In this document: piece after piece, positions 1 to 7,896 of the stretch
Layout of the letters: each line of letters starts with the position of its first letter
How positions within the stretch are numbered: position 1 is the first letter of the stretch
Source of the DNA: an uncultured Collinsella sp.
GTDB lineage: Bacteria > Actinomycetota > Coriobacteriia > Coriobacteriales > Coriobacteriaceae
Direction: 5' to 3'
Assembly: GCA_902475865.1 (NCBI GenBank)
Contig: CABSBK010000002.1
Span: forward strand, 1-16,029
DNA length: 16,029 bases
Notes under the pieces: model-generated
The model's database searches: none
Told to the model about the DNA's origin: nothing
The model's input: only the letters and a program-made list of their open reading frames with translations
Translations under genes and position numbers: made by a program

Positions 1-115
1 GAATAGGGCGAAAGGTGGTTAAACGGAAATCGGCGGTTTGGCTGGTTGGTGTGACGTGCACTCTGTTGGCTTGGGGCCGGTTTCGGTTTACAAGGATCAG
101 AACAGGAGAAATGCG

Positions 116-1213
116 ATGGCAGACATCAAAGTCTTTGCCGAGAATCTTGAGGATTCAACCAAGGAGCAGATCGAGGAGATCTCTAGCTGCCCGGCGTTTG
201 AAGGCGCCAAGATCCGCATCATGCCCGATGCCCATAAGGGCAAGGGCTGCGTGATTGGCTTTACGGCAAACTTGGGCGACAAGGTCATTCCTAATTTGGT
301 GGGCGTCGACATCGGATGCGGGATGTACTGCGTGCCGCTTGCGGAAACCATCGCGCGCGACGACCTCATTCAGTTCAATCGCGATGTGAAGCGCGCGGTG
401 CCCACGGGCTTTAGCCTTCATCGCGATCCTGCCTGCGTACTCGCGGACTTTGACATGGAGTTGCATGATTGGCTGCAGGATAAACGCAAGGTTGAGCGCT
501 CCATGGGTACGCTGGGCGGCGGCAACCACTTCATTGAACTCGACGAGGACGAGGATGGGTGCCAATATCTGGTCGTGCACACCGGCTCGCGCAACATGGG
601 CAAGCAGACGGCGGAGCACCATCAGGCACTGGCGCAGAAGACGTGCGCGGCAGATATCCCCGACGAGCTTAAGTATCTCGTGGGAGATCTTTCTGCCGAG
701 TATCTCGTCGATATGCATAACTGCCAACGCTTCTCGAATCAGAACCGCAAGGCGATTGTCGCACAGATTGTTGAGCGTACGGGAATTCGACTTGACGGAG
801 ACGGCTTTACCACCATGCACAACTACATCTCGGAAGATGGCATGATTCGCAAGGGCGCTATTAGCGCTCATGCGGGCGAGATGGTGCTGATTCCGTTCAA
901 CATGCGCGACGGTGCCGTTATTGCGCGCGGCAAGGGAAACGAGGACTGGAACTGCTCGGCGCCACACGGGACGGGTCGCGCGATGAGCCGCACAAAAGCG
1001 TTCCAAACGCTCGATACCAGGTCGTTCGTTAACGAGATGCGCGATGCCGGCATCTACTGTCCGAGCGCATGCGAGACGACGCTCGATGAGTCGCCCGAAG
1101 CGTATAAACCTGCGGATGATGTACTGAGACTCATGGACCCGACGGTTGATGTTATTCACCGACTCAAGCCGATTTGGAATTTTAAGGCTACTGGTAAGCG
1201 CGGTAGGCGTTAG
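116..1213 (+). CDS. rtcB: RtcB-family RNA ligase (RNA-splicing ligase, 3'-phosphate/5'-OH)
   Basis: RtcB joins RNA 2',3'-cyclic-phosphate or 3'-phosphate ends to 5'-OH ends, using GTP and Mn2+, in the cytoplasm. The expected metal and guanylylation residues are all visible: GVDIGCGM (Asp65, Cys68), GTLGGGNHF (His138), VVHTGSRNMG (His156), MHNY (His235) and SAPHGTGR, whose His284 matches the histidine that becomes guanylylated. At 365 aa it is somewhat shorter than the roughly 400-aa E. coli enzyme, but no catalytic block is missing. The start is the ATG at 116, because AGGAG lies at 104-108 with a 7-base spacer and the family homology begins there; the open frame extends upstream to 38 without a ribosome site. 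There is no RtcA cyclase or RtcR regulator nearby. Its TAG stop overlaps the ribosome site of the next gene, so the two are probably co-transcribed. The 115 bases upstream show no convincing promoter. The family call is very secure; the physiological role (tRNA repair, stress-damaged RNA or other) is not shown. Confidence 0.97.
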   Translation: MADIKVFAENLEDSTKEQIEEISSCPAFEGAKIRIMPDAHKGKGCVIGFTANLGDKVIPNLVGVDIGCGMYCVPLAETIARDDLIQFNRDVKRAVPTGFSLHRDPACVLADFDMELHDWLQDKRKVERSMGTLGGGNHFIELDEDEDGCQYLVVHTGSRNMGKQTAEHHQALAQKTCAADIPDELKYLVGDLSAEYLVDMHNCQRFSNQNRKAIVAQIVERTGIRLDGDGFTTMHNYISEDGMIRKGAISAHAGEMVLIPFNMRDGAVIARGKGNEDWNCSAPHGTGRAMSRTKAFQTLDTRSFVNEMRDAGIYCPSACETTLDESPEAYKPADDVLRLMDPTVDVIHRLKPIWNFKATGKRGRR

Positions 1214-1223
1214 GAGGGTTGCG

Positions 1224-2054
1224 ATGACGCGAAAGATGGACTCCAGGGACAACCGAATTGGCCGTTCTGCGAGTTTGGGCGAGATGCTGGGCCTACCAGG
1301 CGTGATGTCGCCGTCCGCGAATCGGTGCGGCGGGAATCGTGGAGAGCGTGATGACGAGGCTTTTGACCTCAGCGGTTTTCACAGTCGGCTGGTTTCTGGG
1401 CTCGATCGCGTTATGGAGACGTCGGTGCTTGAAGCCCCGCGAGTGTTGAAGACCGGCATGCCGGTCGATGATGCCCTAGGTGGCGGCGTTGGGCTGGGTA
1501 AGCTCAGCGTGATTGGCGGCGCGCATGAAGATGTCTCGAACGTGCTGGCGTATGCGGCCTTGCGCCTGAGTGAGCAATGCGCCGTGCTCTACATGCCGAT
1601 TCGGGAGCGTGAAGAGGACGCGATCGCCCGGCTTATTCGCGCTGAGATGGGCGTCAAGCTGCCGGCAGATCTTGAGGAGCAACAGGTTGAGGGAATCCGA
1701 GCAACGATGCGCCTCAAGCAGCGCAACTTGGGCATCTTTGCCGAAGACAACATGACCATGGACCTTTTAACGAGCTGGTTGCTCGGCGACCAAACGTGGA
1801 ACAGAGCAGTGCTAAAGGACATCGTAGTCGTAATCGACGGACTCGAAATGTTCGATGACAACCGCCCGGTAAATGCAATCCTGCGCGACCTGCGCAACAT
1901 GCTCAGTCCAACGGCGGCGATCTTAGCAGGCTGCTTTGCGGTGGAGGACAGGGACAACGATGCGGCATTCGCCGAGACCCACTGCAATGCAGATGCTCTG
2001 GTCCGCATAAGTTCCGATGGCATGGAGCCGTCCTGCACGCGAGCCTTCGGCTGA
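1224..2054 (+). CDS. DnaB/RecA-like ATPase-fold protein with degenerate Walker A
   Basis: This 276-aa protein resembles the C-terminal RecA-like domain of DnaB-type replicative helicases. Residues 77-98 (TGMPVDDALGGGVGLGKLSVIG) match the DnaB pattern of a target-binding glycine stretch followed by 'GxLxVI', and residues 119-145 match the 'VLFFSLEM...RLL' segment. Residues 199-210 (DIVVVIDGLEMF) match Walker B. The P-loop position reads GGAHEDVSN (98-106) instead of GxxxxGK(S/T), so the phosphate-binding lysine and Ser/Thr are absent, and the catalytic glutamate strand reads YMPIREREE. It is therefore probably not a normal ATPase. The first ~65 residues are polar and look disordered; there is no DnaB N-terminal domain. 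The start is the ATG at 1224, with TAGGAGG at 1211-1217 that includes the rtcB stop codon; the gap to rtcB is 10 bases, so translational coupling is plausible. The fold assignment is moderately sure; the function is unknown. Confidence 0.75.
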   Translation: MTRKMDSRDNRIGRSASLGEMLGLPGVMSPSANRCGGNRGERDDEAFDLSGFHSRLVSGLDRVMETSVLEAPRVLKTGMPVDDALGGGVGLGKLSVIGGAHEDVSNVLAYAALRLSEQCAVLYMPIREREEDAIARLIRAEMGVKLPADLEEQQVEGIRATMRLKQRNLGIFAEDNMTMDLLTSWLLGDQTWNRAVLKDIVVVIDGLEMFDDNRPVNAILRDLRNMLSPTAAILAGCFAVEDRDNDAAFAETHCNADALVRISSDGMEPSCTRAFG

Positions 2055-2216
2055 GGTCATAGCCAATAACAACTGCTCGGCCAGCAGAGCGTCTATCAGC
2101 AGAAAATGACCGTTCATCTGCCAAAAAGATGCTTCTGAGTGCGCCAGGAATTACCATCAATATAAGGTGTTGTGACTATCAACGCCATGTCTGAACAGCT
2201 CTGGGAAGGAGTCCAC

Positions 2217-3251
2217 ATGGGTCGTCAAGAGATACTTTTTAATCCGGTGACGGAAGAGGACAATGGGGCGAAGCGAGCTGCCAATCCATATTTGTTTGAC
2301 CTTGACCAGAATGGATTCCCGGTTTTTAGTGACAAGAATATCCGATTTGTTCAGACCATGATTGATCACAATTCGTCTTATGACATAGCAGACGAAACAT
2401 TGATTGGCAAAATGTATAGCGACGTTCTTGGCGGCGATGAGGATGCTATTAAACAAGCTGTTTACTACACCAATAAAGTGAACTCAACACACTTAGCGGT
2501 GCTGGGAAAGAGATATAGCGATGCAGTCAAAGCTGGCGAAATCAAGAACGTTGACCCAGAAACTAATATTCCTCAACTTGAAGAAAAATACAAAGAGAGC
2601 TCTCAAAAAGGCAATAGTTCCAATAGTCGGAAGTCTGAATGGGTGTTGACCGGTGGGGCAGCGTTAACCGCTCGTGAGATTATTAAAAACAAAGATGAAT
2701 TAATAGAAGCCTTGAAGGACGACTCGAATGGCGGCGATGAGCACGGAGGCGCTAAGGTGGTGTATCTTATCGCTCGATATGCTGAGAATTATTTGCGTGA
2801 TGAGGGTCTTACCGACTTTAAGAAAAACAATGTTTCATTTGCATCGAAATTCTGTCATCACACATGTATAAAAGGCGGGCTTGGGGATAGATATTGCATC
2901 TATGACTCAGTTGTCGGGGAGGTTCTTCCCTATTACATTTGGGCCTATTCCAATCATGCTGACATCGAAAAGAAGAACTACTCAAAACTGAAGAAACTGA
3001 TTTCAGACTATGTCAATGATGATTCATCTTTGGGTTACTGGAAGTACCGTGAGCTATATAGAAGTGTATGCAATGGCGTTAACCTCTGGCGAGGCGAACA
3101 TTCGAATGAGTGGGCGTTAGATGGCTCTATGACGATCGAACCATTTGAAGGCGACATTGGCTTTCAAGAGGTTGATAGGCTTATTTGGTATTACTTCAAG
3201 GGTCGTCGTCTTGATGAGGCCAAGAGAAAAATGAAGCAAATCATCAAGTAG
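2217..3251 (+). CDS. Hypothetical protein, AT-richer, unknown family
   Basis: I do not recognise this 344-aa protein with confidence. It is soluble-looking, with no signal peptide or membrane segment. The middle is charged and low in complexity (about residues 120-140). The most distinctive part is residues 207-240: SFASKFCHH, then YCIYDSVVGEVLPYY. A similar 'SFASK...H...PIYDS' pattern occurs, from memory, in uncharacterised bacterial proteins, some with helical DNA-glycosylase-like folds; the match is too weak to name a function. The end has VDRLIWYYFKGRRLD (319-333). Candidate starts are GTG 2172, ATG 2187 and ATG 2217. I chose 2217 because GAAGGAG lies at 2205-2211 with a 5-base spacer, while the others lack a placed ribosome site. 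Codon use is visibly richer in A/T (AAA, ATT, GAT) than its neighbours, which suggests horizontal acquisition. It is alone on its strand between the rtcB pair and the convergent paralogue array, whose last reading frame overlaps its 3' end by 135 bases. Confidence 0.8.
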   Translation: MGRQEILFNPVTEEDNGAKRAANPYLFDLDQNGFPVFSDKNIRFVQTMIDHNSSYDIADETLIGKMYSDVLGGDEDAIKQAVYYTNKVNSTHLAVLGKRYSDAVKAGEIKNVDPETNIPQLEEKYKESSQKGNSSNSRKSEWVLTGGAALTAREIIKNKDELIEALKDDSNGGDEHGGAKVVYLIARYAENYLRDEGLTDFKKNNVSFASKFCHHTCIKGGLGDRYCIYDSVVGEVLPYYIWAYSNHADIEKKNYSKLKKLISDYVNDDSSLGYWKYRELYRSVCNGVNLWRGEHSNEWALDGSMTIEPFEGDIGFQEVDRLIWYYFKGRRLDEAKRKMKQIIK

Positions 3252-4514
3252 ATCTAGCGTTCGATTGATTGATGGGAAAATCCGCTCAAGTTCGACATTG
3301 TGTGCAGAGCCTGGGCGGATCAAGATGCTTTCACTTCGCCCAAAGATATTCTGAGTCTCGTTCTCGGGCCGTGCCTGGTGTGGGCACGGCCTCTTTCGTG
3401 TCCATGAGGATTCGAATGCCGAATTAAGATATGGGCAAGACCAGCTAATGGGGGTTGTTGCGGCTTTTCGTATCTTCCGTCCACACGCGCGATGCCGATA
3501 TATATCCAGCCAAATAGGCTCCTCCTCTTTGTTGTCGGTGCACGCTTCTAGCAAGTTATCTATCCGGTCCAACCCGATCGCTTGCAAGGCCGCGTATTCT
3601 TCTGGCAAAGGTGGCGTTGCTTTCTTCGCTCTAAACACAGGTGACAGCATCAGGTTCGTGTGTGCCCATCCGGCAAAGCAACTGCCGTAGGGGATAGAGC
3701 CACATCTGATCTGCCCATCGCCATCGGGATACAGACAGTCCAATTTCGAGTTCGCTACCAAGCAATAACAAGGTCCCAGCGCCCATGGCCTGCAGTCGAT
3801 CTCAAGAATGTCGCCCTTTTTGTACGGCGTGGGCAGGTCGACATATGCCCCCTTAAACCATGGCCCAAAAATTTCACCCACAATGCAGTCGCGCACCTCG
3901 CCACATTCCCCCTCTTCCTCTCTGCAGAGGTATTGGATTTCTCCAGCGCCATTGGCGTAGTAAGTGTAGTCCGGCTGTAGAAAGCCGTCGTAGGGATATG
4001 AGCAGCACGGGTCGTTGGCAAGGTTGAACAGCTCAATCATCCAGTATGAGGACAATAAATCTGTCATGCCACCCCACTTGTCTGCGTATGTCTTCATTGC
4101 CGCAAGGGCGGCCTGCCACGATGCCACGGGGAAGGGGCCATGCGTGATGGCGGATCCCACTTCGTTGTCGACAGAGCTAATTTCGCTAATAAGCAGCACC
4201 TCCCTGTTTCCGCCGACGGCCTTTAGGGCGTTCAAGCAGTCATCGATGTAGTCGATGCAAATCTTTGGGTCGTACCAGTAAAAGGTGTCATCTGACGAGT
4301 TGCGCTCGGCAGCAACCAGCCTGCTGAGCATCTCCCGTTTGCGGTTGATTTCTATCGACGCGCCACCGATGATTTGCGCGTAATGATCGCCGCTCAGTAG
4401 CTGCGGATTATGCAGCAAATGCTCTTGCAGCTCCGGAGAGTCGATCAGGTTGATTATTTCTTCGCGCGCGATTGCCTCCGAGTTATTGGTGCGACTTCTT
4501 GTGGATTCGGACAT
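3117..4514 (-). CDS. A-module-only member of the paralogue array; 3' tail doubtful
   Basis: Unknown family. Residues 12-355 correspond to the N-terminal (A) module of the two longer proteins encoded upstream. Shared blocks are the helical start REEIINLIDSPELQEHL (17-33), IIGGASIEINRKREML (48-63), HGPFPVASWQAALAAMKTY (125-143), SSYWMIELF (155-163) and PTPYKKGDILEIDCRPW (228-244). The last matches YTPWSPGDIIKIDSRPF in the neighbours. The start is ATG 4514, with a weak AGAGG at 4520-4524; it begins 8 bases after the stop of the B-only gene, so it is the last gene of a tight operon. The frame stays open to 3117 (465 aa), but after about residue 355 nothing resembles the paralogues. The tail runs through a GC hairpin and into the antisense of the neighbouring gene. 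A one-base length change in the C run near 3450 would place a TAG stop at 3445-3447. The true protein may therefore be about 355 aa. Confidence 0.75.
   Translation of the reverse strand: MSESTRSRTNNSEAIAREEIINLIDSPELQEHLLHNPQLLSGDHYAQIIGGASIEINRKREMLSRLVAAERNSSDDTFYWYDPKICIDYIDDCLNALKAVGGNREVLLISEISSVDNEVGSAITHGPFPVASWQAALAAMKTYADKWGGMTDLLSSYWMIELFNLANDPCCSYPYDGFLQPDYTYYANGAGEIQYLCREEEGECGEVRDCIVGEIFGPWFKGAYVDLPTPYKKGDILEIDCRPWALGPCYCLVANSKLDCLYPDGDGQIRCGSIPYGSCFAGWAHTNLMLSPVFRAKKATPPLPEEYAALQAIGLDRIDNLLEACTDNKEEEPIWLDIYRHRACGRKIRKAATTPISWSCPYLNSAFESSWTRKRPCPHQARPENETQNIFGRSESILIRPGSAHNVELERIFPSINRTLDLLDDLLHFSLGLIKTTTLEVIPNKPINLLKANVAFKWFDRHRAI
3366..3396 (+). terminator. Hairpin, possible terminator after the 2217-3251 gene
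   Basis: A perfect 9-bp inverted repeat (3367-3375 with 3383-3391, GGCCGTGCC / GGCACGGCC) encloses a 7-base loop. On the plus strand it is followed by a weak T-rich run (TCTTTCGTG). It lies 115 bases past the stop of the plus-strand gene. On the minus strand the flank is not T-rich, so it is less likely to stop the array transcript, although it also lies inside the long minus-strand frame of the A-only gene. Confidence 0.5.
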
Positions 4515-4522
4515 GGCGGCCT

Positions 4523-5596
4523 CTAATCAAATAGCTGCGGATACTTTTCCTTGAGCGGTGCCTGATCTAGACGTAGCTCTTCCAGGTTGCGCTTTGCCTT
4601 GGACTCCATCCTTATGGTGTCGATAAACGCGATGAGTGAGTCGACATACAGGTCGCCGCGCAGGTACGCCTGGGCTGCGACTAAAATCCGTTGCTCGTCT
4701 TCGAGTGGTTTGCGATAGTACTCAAGATTTAGGTAAAGCGGGTCTGGCTCGCCGATGTAGAGGGGAAACGTCTCGTTGTAGGTAATCGAGCAGCCAGTGG
4801 CACGCATGTTGCTGATATCCCCTGCATGGCGATAGTGCTCGAGGCGCTGCTGCGCATGATCAAGCCATTCGTCAGAACGGTCTGCCTGCCGAAGCTCTGC
4901 CTCAAGCTGTGTCCGGTCCCACGTGGGCAGATCGAGCAACGTGAACGGCTCGCGGGCACTGCCTTGTGGCGTCCAGACGATATCGCCGGTGTGGAACGGC
5001 GTGGGGATATCGACCCAGATGAACTCGAATGCGATCTCCCAATCGTTCTCAACGGGGCCGGCTGAAGGGCAATAAACGGAAAGGGCCTCGCCTTCGCTGT
5101 TTGCCATGAGCCAATCTTCCTGGCGATGGGCTTCATCGCTATCGAGTGGGCACCGGGTGATGCGTACGCGTGCCTCTGGACGGCTCGCCAGCTCATCATC
5201 GCGGTGCAGCGCCTTGGCGCATTTTTCATAGCAGCTAAAAGGTCCGCCAAAGGCCCCACAAAGCTGCCCGTCAGGCATGATTTCCTCTTCATACTGATAA
5301 ACGTAGCCCGTCCCACTCGTAAACGCATCGACGCATCGCTTGTTGTAATCGATTGTCCAGCGCAAAAAAGCATGGAAATCGGGGATGGCCGGCCTTCCAA
5401 GACCGGCATGGGTTGCCTCCAGCGAGCAATTGGGCATGGTTCGGGCGATCTCCTGCCAAGCTTCGCATTTCTGATCGAGCGTGGCGGTCTTCGAAAACCA
5501 AACCAGATAGGCGGCCTCGATGGTGCTGGGCTGGAAGTCGATACTGCGCAGGTGCTCCCGAATGTCCCGGGAGTCGACAAAATCCAGGATGATCAT
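4523..5596 (-). CDS. B-module-only member of the paralogue array
   Basis: Unknown family, 357 aa, cytoplasmic by appearance. The whole protein matches the C-terminal (B) module of the two upstream A-B proteins. Shared blocks in order are ILDFVDSRDIREHL (3-16), AWQEIARTMPNC (46-57), IPDFHAFLR (71-79), GGPFSCYEKCAKAL (117-130), FIWVDIPTPFHTGDIVW (192-208), AGDISNMRATGC (258-269), YIGEPDPLYLNLEYYRKPL (280-298) and YLRGDLYVDSLIAF (311-324), ending in KYPQLFD. It starts at ATG 5596 with GAGGAG at 5603-5608, inside the 3' end of the previous gene; only 2 bases separate the stop codon of that gene from this start. Tight coupling to both neighbours points to one operon. I recall similar uncharacterised proteins with a '(D)xPTPFxxGDIV' motif, often in several copies, in gut Clostridia, but no function is known to me. 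Confidence 0.88.
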   Translation of the reverse strand: MIILDFVDSRDIREHLRSIDFQPSTIEAAYLVWFSKTATLDQKCEAWQEIARTMPNCSLEATHAGLGRPAIPDFHAFLRWTIDYNKRCVDAFTSGTGYVYQYEEEIMPDGQLCGAFGGPFSCYEKCAKALHRDDELASRPEARVRITRCPLDSDEAHRQEDWLMANSEGEALSVYCPSAGPVENDWEIAFEFIWVDIPTPFHTGDIVWTPQGSAREPFTLLDLPTWDRTQLEAELRQADRSDEWLDHAQQRLEHYRHAGDISNMRATGCSITYNETFPLYIGEPDPLYLNLEYYRKPLEDEQRILVAAQAYLRGDLYVDSLIAFIDTIRMESKAKRNLEELRLDQAPLKEKYPQLFD

Positions 5597-5598
5597 GG

Positions 5599-7731
5599 TT
5601 AGCTCCTCTTTGTTTTGAATCGTGACGGCGGGGCTATCGTGTTATCGAACAGCTCCGGATAGCGGGACTTGAGCCCGCCGTCTTCTCCTTCAAACCGCTC
5701 GGCTTTTTTCTTGACCAGCGCCTGCAGCTCGAAAAGACTTGATAGCGCAATAAGTGAGTCAAGACCCAGATTGCCGTCGAGATATGCCCGCACGCCGTAC
5801 AGAATTCTCGCCTCCGGCTTGAGCGGGGTACGGCAGTATTCCATATCGAGAAGAAAACAACTCGGCTCTCCGATATAGACGGGGTACTCCAGGGGATATT
5901 CAATTTGACAGCCGTAGGCGTACATGTCGCTCGTATCGCCATTTTGCCGATGGTGCCTGAGCAGGTCGTCGGCCTTATTTGCGGCGCATTCCCTGTAGGT
6001 GGAAGGCGGAAGCTCATCCATGACCCGCTTCGTGGTCCATGTCTGCATATTGAGAAGCAGCATGGGGTCGCCAGGGTTGCCGTGACGACAAATGATGTCG
6101 CCGGCGTGGAATGGCGTCGGGATGTCAAACCACATCAACTCAAAAGCGAAAGTTGGGTCTTCGCCCTCGCGTTCCTTGTCGATGCAGCGCAGCTGGCAAT
6201 CCATGACCTTGCCATTTGCGTCGAGCATGAGCTTATCGGCGGCATAGTAGTCTTCGTCCGGATCGATCGGGCGGCGTGTTACTTCAACCGAGGTAGGATT
6301 CTCCTCCTCAAGCACATTCCAGATTGCCTCGAAACATTTTTCGAAGCTGGTGTAGGGGCCATAATTGCACCCGCTCTCATGGGGACTTCCTGTCTTGTCC
6401 TCAAAGAAATACATGTGCTTGCCAGGCTGTTTGAACCGAGCGATTTTCTTGCGCTCCCATTTGATGACGTCGTGAAGAAAGACGTGGAAGTTGGGGATAC
6501 TGAACGTGCCGTATCGCCTGCTCATCGCACAATTGGGCATGTTTTCGAGAATCTTTTGCCAGGTCTCGATCTTCTGTTGCAGCGTCTTTTCGCTCGAACG
6601 GTCGACGATGAACGCTGCCTCGGGCGTGGTGGGCTCGTAGCCGATGTCCTTTAAGTGTTCCTTGATGTCGGGTGAGTCGAGAAACTCGAGAATGTCCGAA
6701 CGTATGGCGTTGACGCCGGCGTCGGCCGATGTGCGGTATGGCTGCAGGCAGTCGTGTACGACCGATCCGTCCGACCATTGTTTGCCGTAGCTGGGATCAT
6801 CGTGCAGCTTTTTCGAGAGTTCGAGCATAAAGGAGCAATCATCGGGCAAGTCGCCGATATAGCGTTCGGCGGTGTAGAGCGCAGAGGGTGTGAAGTCGTC
6901 GAGGAAGCCGTCCGTGAAATCCCTCAAGCGGAGATTGCCTTCCTCAACGCCGTAGATTTTGCTCGGATAGGCGCACCAAACCTGGCCTTTGAACGAACTA
7001 TCGTAGTCGTCTTCGAGCACGATGGCGAAACGGGGACCGTGGTCGAAGGGCCGACTATCGATCTTGATGATGTCGCCGGGGGACCAGGGAGTGTAGAAGA
7101 CCTCACCATTGGCACAGAAGTGCTTGCTATTGTTCCACGGCATGTGGTCGATGCTTTGATGCGGAGTCCGCTGATTCCGGCGGTCGCTCAAAAAGACCAA
7201 ATCGCCCGTCATGGTCGCGGCGAATATCAGCGAGGCTTGAGCGCGCGGGCGGTCGTGTAAGTCTTCGGCGGTATAGAGCTTAATCTGCCAGAATGATTCG
7301 GACCAATCTTCATCGGAGGCGTCATCGACGTATTGCTTCATAAGGGTTTGAGCGGCATCCCAAGAGGCAACGGGGAAGGGGCCATCAAAGGTGTCGTGCC
7401 CGCGCTCCTCTTCACTGTAAAACACGCCGTAGACCAGCAAGATACCACGGTTACGGTCAACGTTGTAAAGCATATCGAGTGCAGCGTCGAGTTGTTCGAG
7501 GCAGGAGTCGATCGCCTCGGCGTAATCCGATGAGACCTCTTTGCGAAGCTGCTCGAGCATGGTCCGTTTTTCGTCGAGCGTCTTGAGGGAGCCGCCGATG
7601 ATTCTACAGAGGGAGCCATCTGCCATTCCCATGTGTTTGAACATATGAGCACGCAGCTCATCGTCCTTGATGCAACTGCAAACGAGCTCCTTGCCGGCAT
7701 CGGTGATTACGGTATCTGCTTGGCTGTCCAT
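5599..7731 (-). CDS. Two-module (A-B) paralogue, copy 2
   Basis: Unknown family, 710 aa, without signal peptide or membrane segments. Module A spans about residues 8-340: KELVCSCIKDDELRAHM, GGSLKTLDEKRTMLEQL, DGPFPVASWDAAQTLMKQY (116-134), FYTPWSPGDIIKIDSRPFD (212-230), ALYTAERYIGDLPDDCSFM (284-302). Module B spans about 343-696: ILEFLDSPDIKEHL, MPNCAMSRR (398-406), GPYTSFEKCFEAIW (458-471), MWFDIPTPFHAGDIIC (533-548), GDTSDMYAYGC (598-608), YIGEPSCFLLDMEYCRTPL (619-637), ending in RYPELFD. The start is ATG 7731 with GGAGG at 7737-7741 (5-base spacer). It lines up with the start of copy 1 (both reach ITDAGK at residues 9-14), which rules out the upstream ATG at 7764. It probably heads a three-gene operon with the B-only and A-only genes. 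The short tail after YPELFD (APPSRFKTKRS) is not shared. Confidence 0.9.
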   Translation of the reverse strand: MDSQADTVITDAGKELVCSCIKDDELRAHMFKHMGMADGSLCRIIGGSLKTLDEKRTMLEQLRKEVSSDYAEAIDSCLEQLDAALDMLYNVDRNRGILLVYGVFYSEEERGHDTFDGPFPVASWDAAQTLMKQYVDDASDEDWSESFWQIKLYTAEDLHDRPRAQASLIFAATMTGDLVFLSDRRNQRTPHQSIDHMPWNNSKHFCANGEVFYTPWSPGDIIKIDSRPFDHGPRFAIVLEDDYDSSFKGQVWCAYPSKIYGVEEGNLRLRDFTDGFLDDFTPSALYTAERYIGDLPDDCSFMLELSKKLHDDPSYGKQWSDGSVVHDCLQPYRTSADAGVNAIRSDILEFLDSPDIKEHLKDIGYEPTTPEAAFIVDRSSEKTLQQKIETWQKILENMPNCAMSRRYGTFSIPNFHVFLHDVIKWERKKIARFKQPGKHMYFFEDKTGSPHESGCNYGPYTSFEKCFEAIWNVLEEENPTSVEVTRRPIDPDEDYYAADKLMLDANGKVMDCQLRCIDKEREGEDPTFAFELMWFDIPTPFHAGDIICRHGNPGDPMLLLNMQTWTTKRVMDELPPSTYRECAANKADDLLRHHRQNGDTSDMYAYGCQIEYPLEYPVYIGEPSCFLLDMEYCRTPLKPEARILYGVRAYLDGNLGLDSLIALSSLFELQALVKKKAERFEGEDGGLKSRYPELFDNTIAPPSRFKTKRS

Positions 7732-7785
7732 AGCAACCTCCAATTCGGTCGTTGCCGTTAGCATCCATCAGAGGTTGTGCTTTGT

Positions 7786-7803
7786 GGTCCCATTAACGGG
7801 TCC
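7786..7803 (-). promoter_or_regulatory. Dyad in the leader of copy 2, shared with copy 1
   Basis: On the coding strand this reads GGACCCGTTAATGGGACC: 6-base arms (one mismatch) around GTTAAT. Its distance to the start codon is identical to that of the perfect copy at 10078-10095 (55 bases). The leader between dyad and start also matches in part (CGGCAACGAC versus CGGTAACGAT, then GGAGG). It may be an operator, a promoter element (GTTAAT as a weak -10, with TTGACG at 7817-7822 as a rather distant -35), or a dispersed palindrome carried along by duplication. Confidence 0.55.
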
Positions 7804-7896
7804 CATATGAATCTCGCGTCAAACATACTTCTGGAAACGCACTGGTACATGGGTGTGCGCGTACTGAATGGACAATCGGTAGTGGCGTTTCAAAAA

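Noticed and set aside
19..91. Weak inverted similarity between GTTAAACGGAAATCGG and CCGGTTTCGGTTTAC upstream of rtcB
   Set aside because: The arms are imperfect and 40 bases apart, with no promoter or terminator features. It could be chance and is not reported as a regulatory site.
155..1252. A 365-codon minus-strand frame
   Set aside because: It is the antisense shadow of rtcB, whose active-site motifs are complete on the plus strand.
2055..2216. Search for a terminator between the ATPase-like gene and the AT-richer gene
   Set aside because: Only a 5-bp stem (CTGCT/AGCAG) without a T-run was seen. No terminator or promoter can be supported.
5905..6654. A 249-codon plus-strand frame, with similar ones at 8638-9234 and 9256-9738
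   Set aside because: These are opposite-strand shadows of the paralogue genes and occur at matching places in the copies because the copies are homologous. No ribosome sites or family motifs were found.
7792..7822. TTGACG ... GTTAAT as a -35/-10 promoter for copy 2
   Set aside because: The 19-base spacing is long, the -10 is poor, and the homologous leader of copy 1 has no matching -35. It is kept only as a remark under the dyad.
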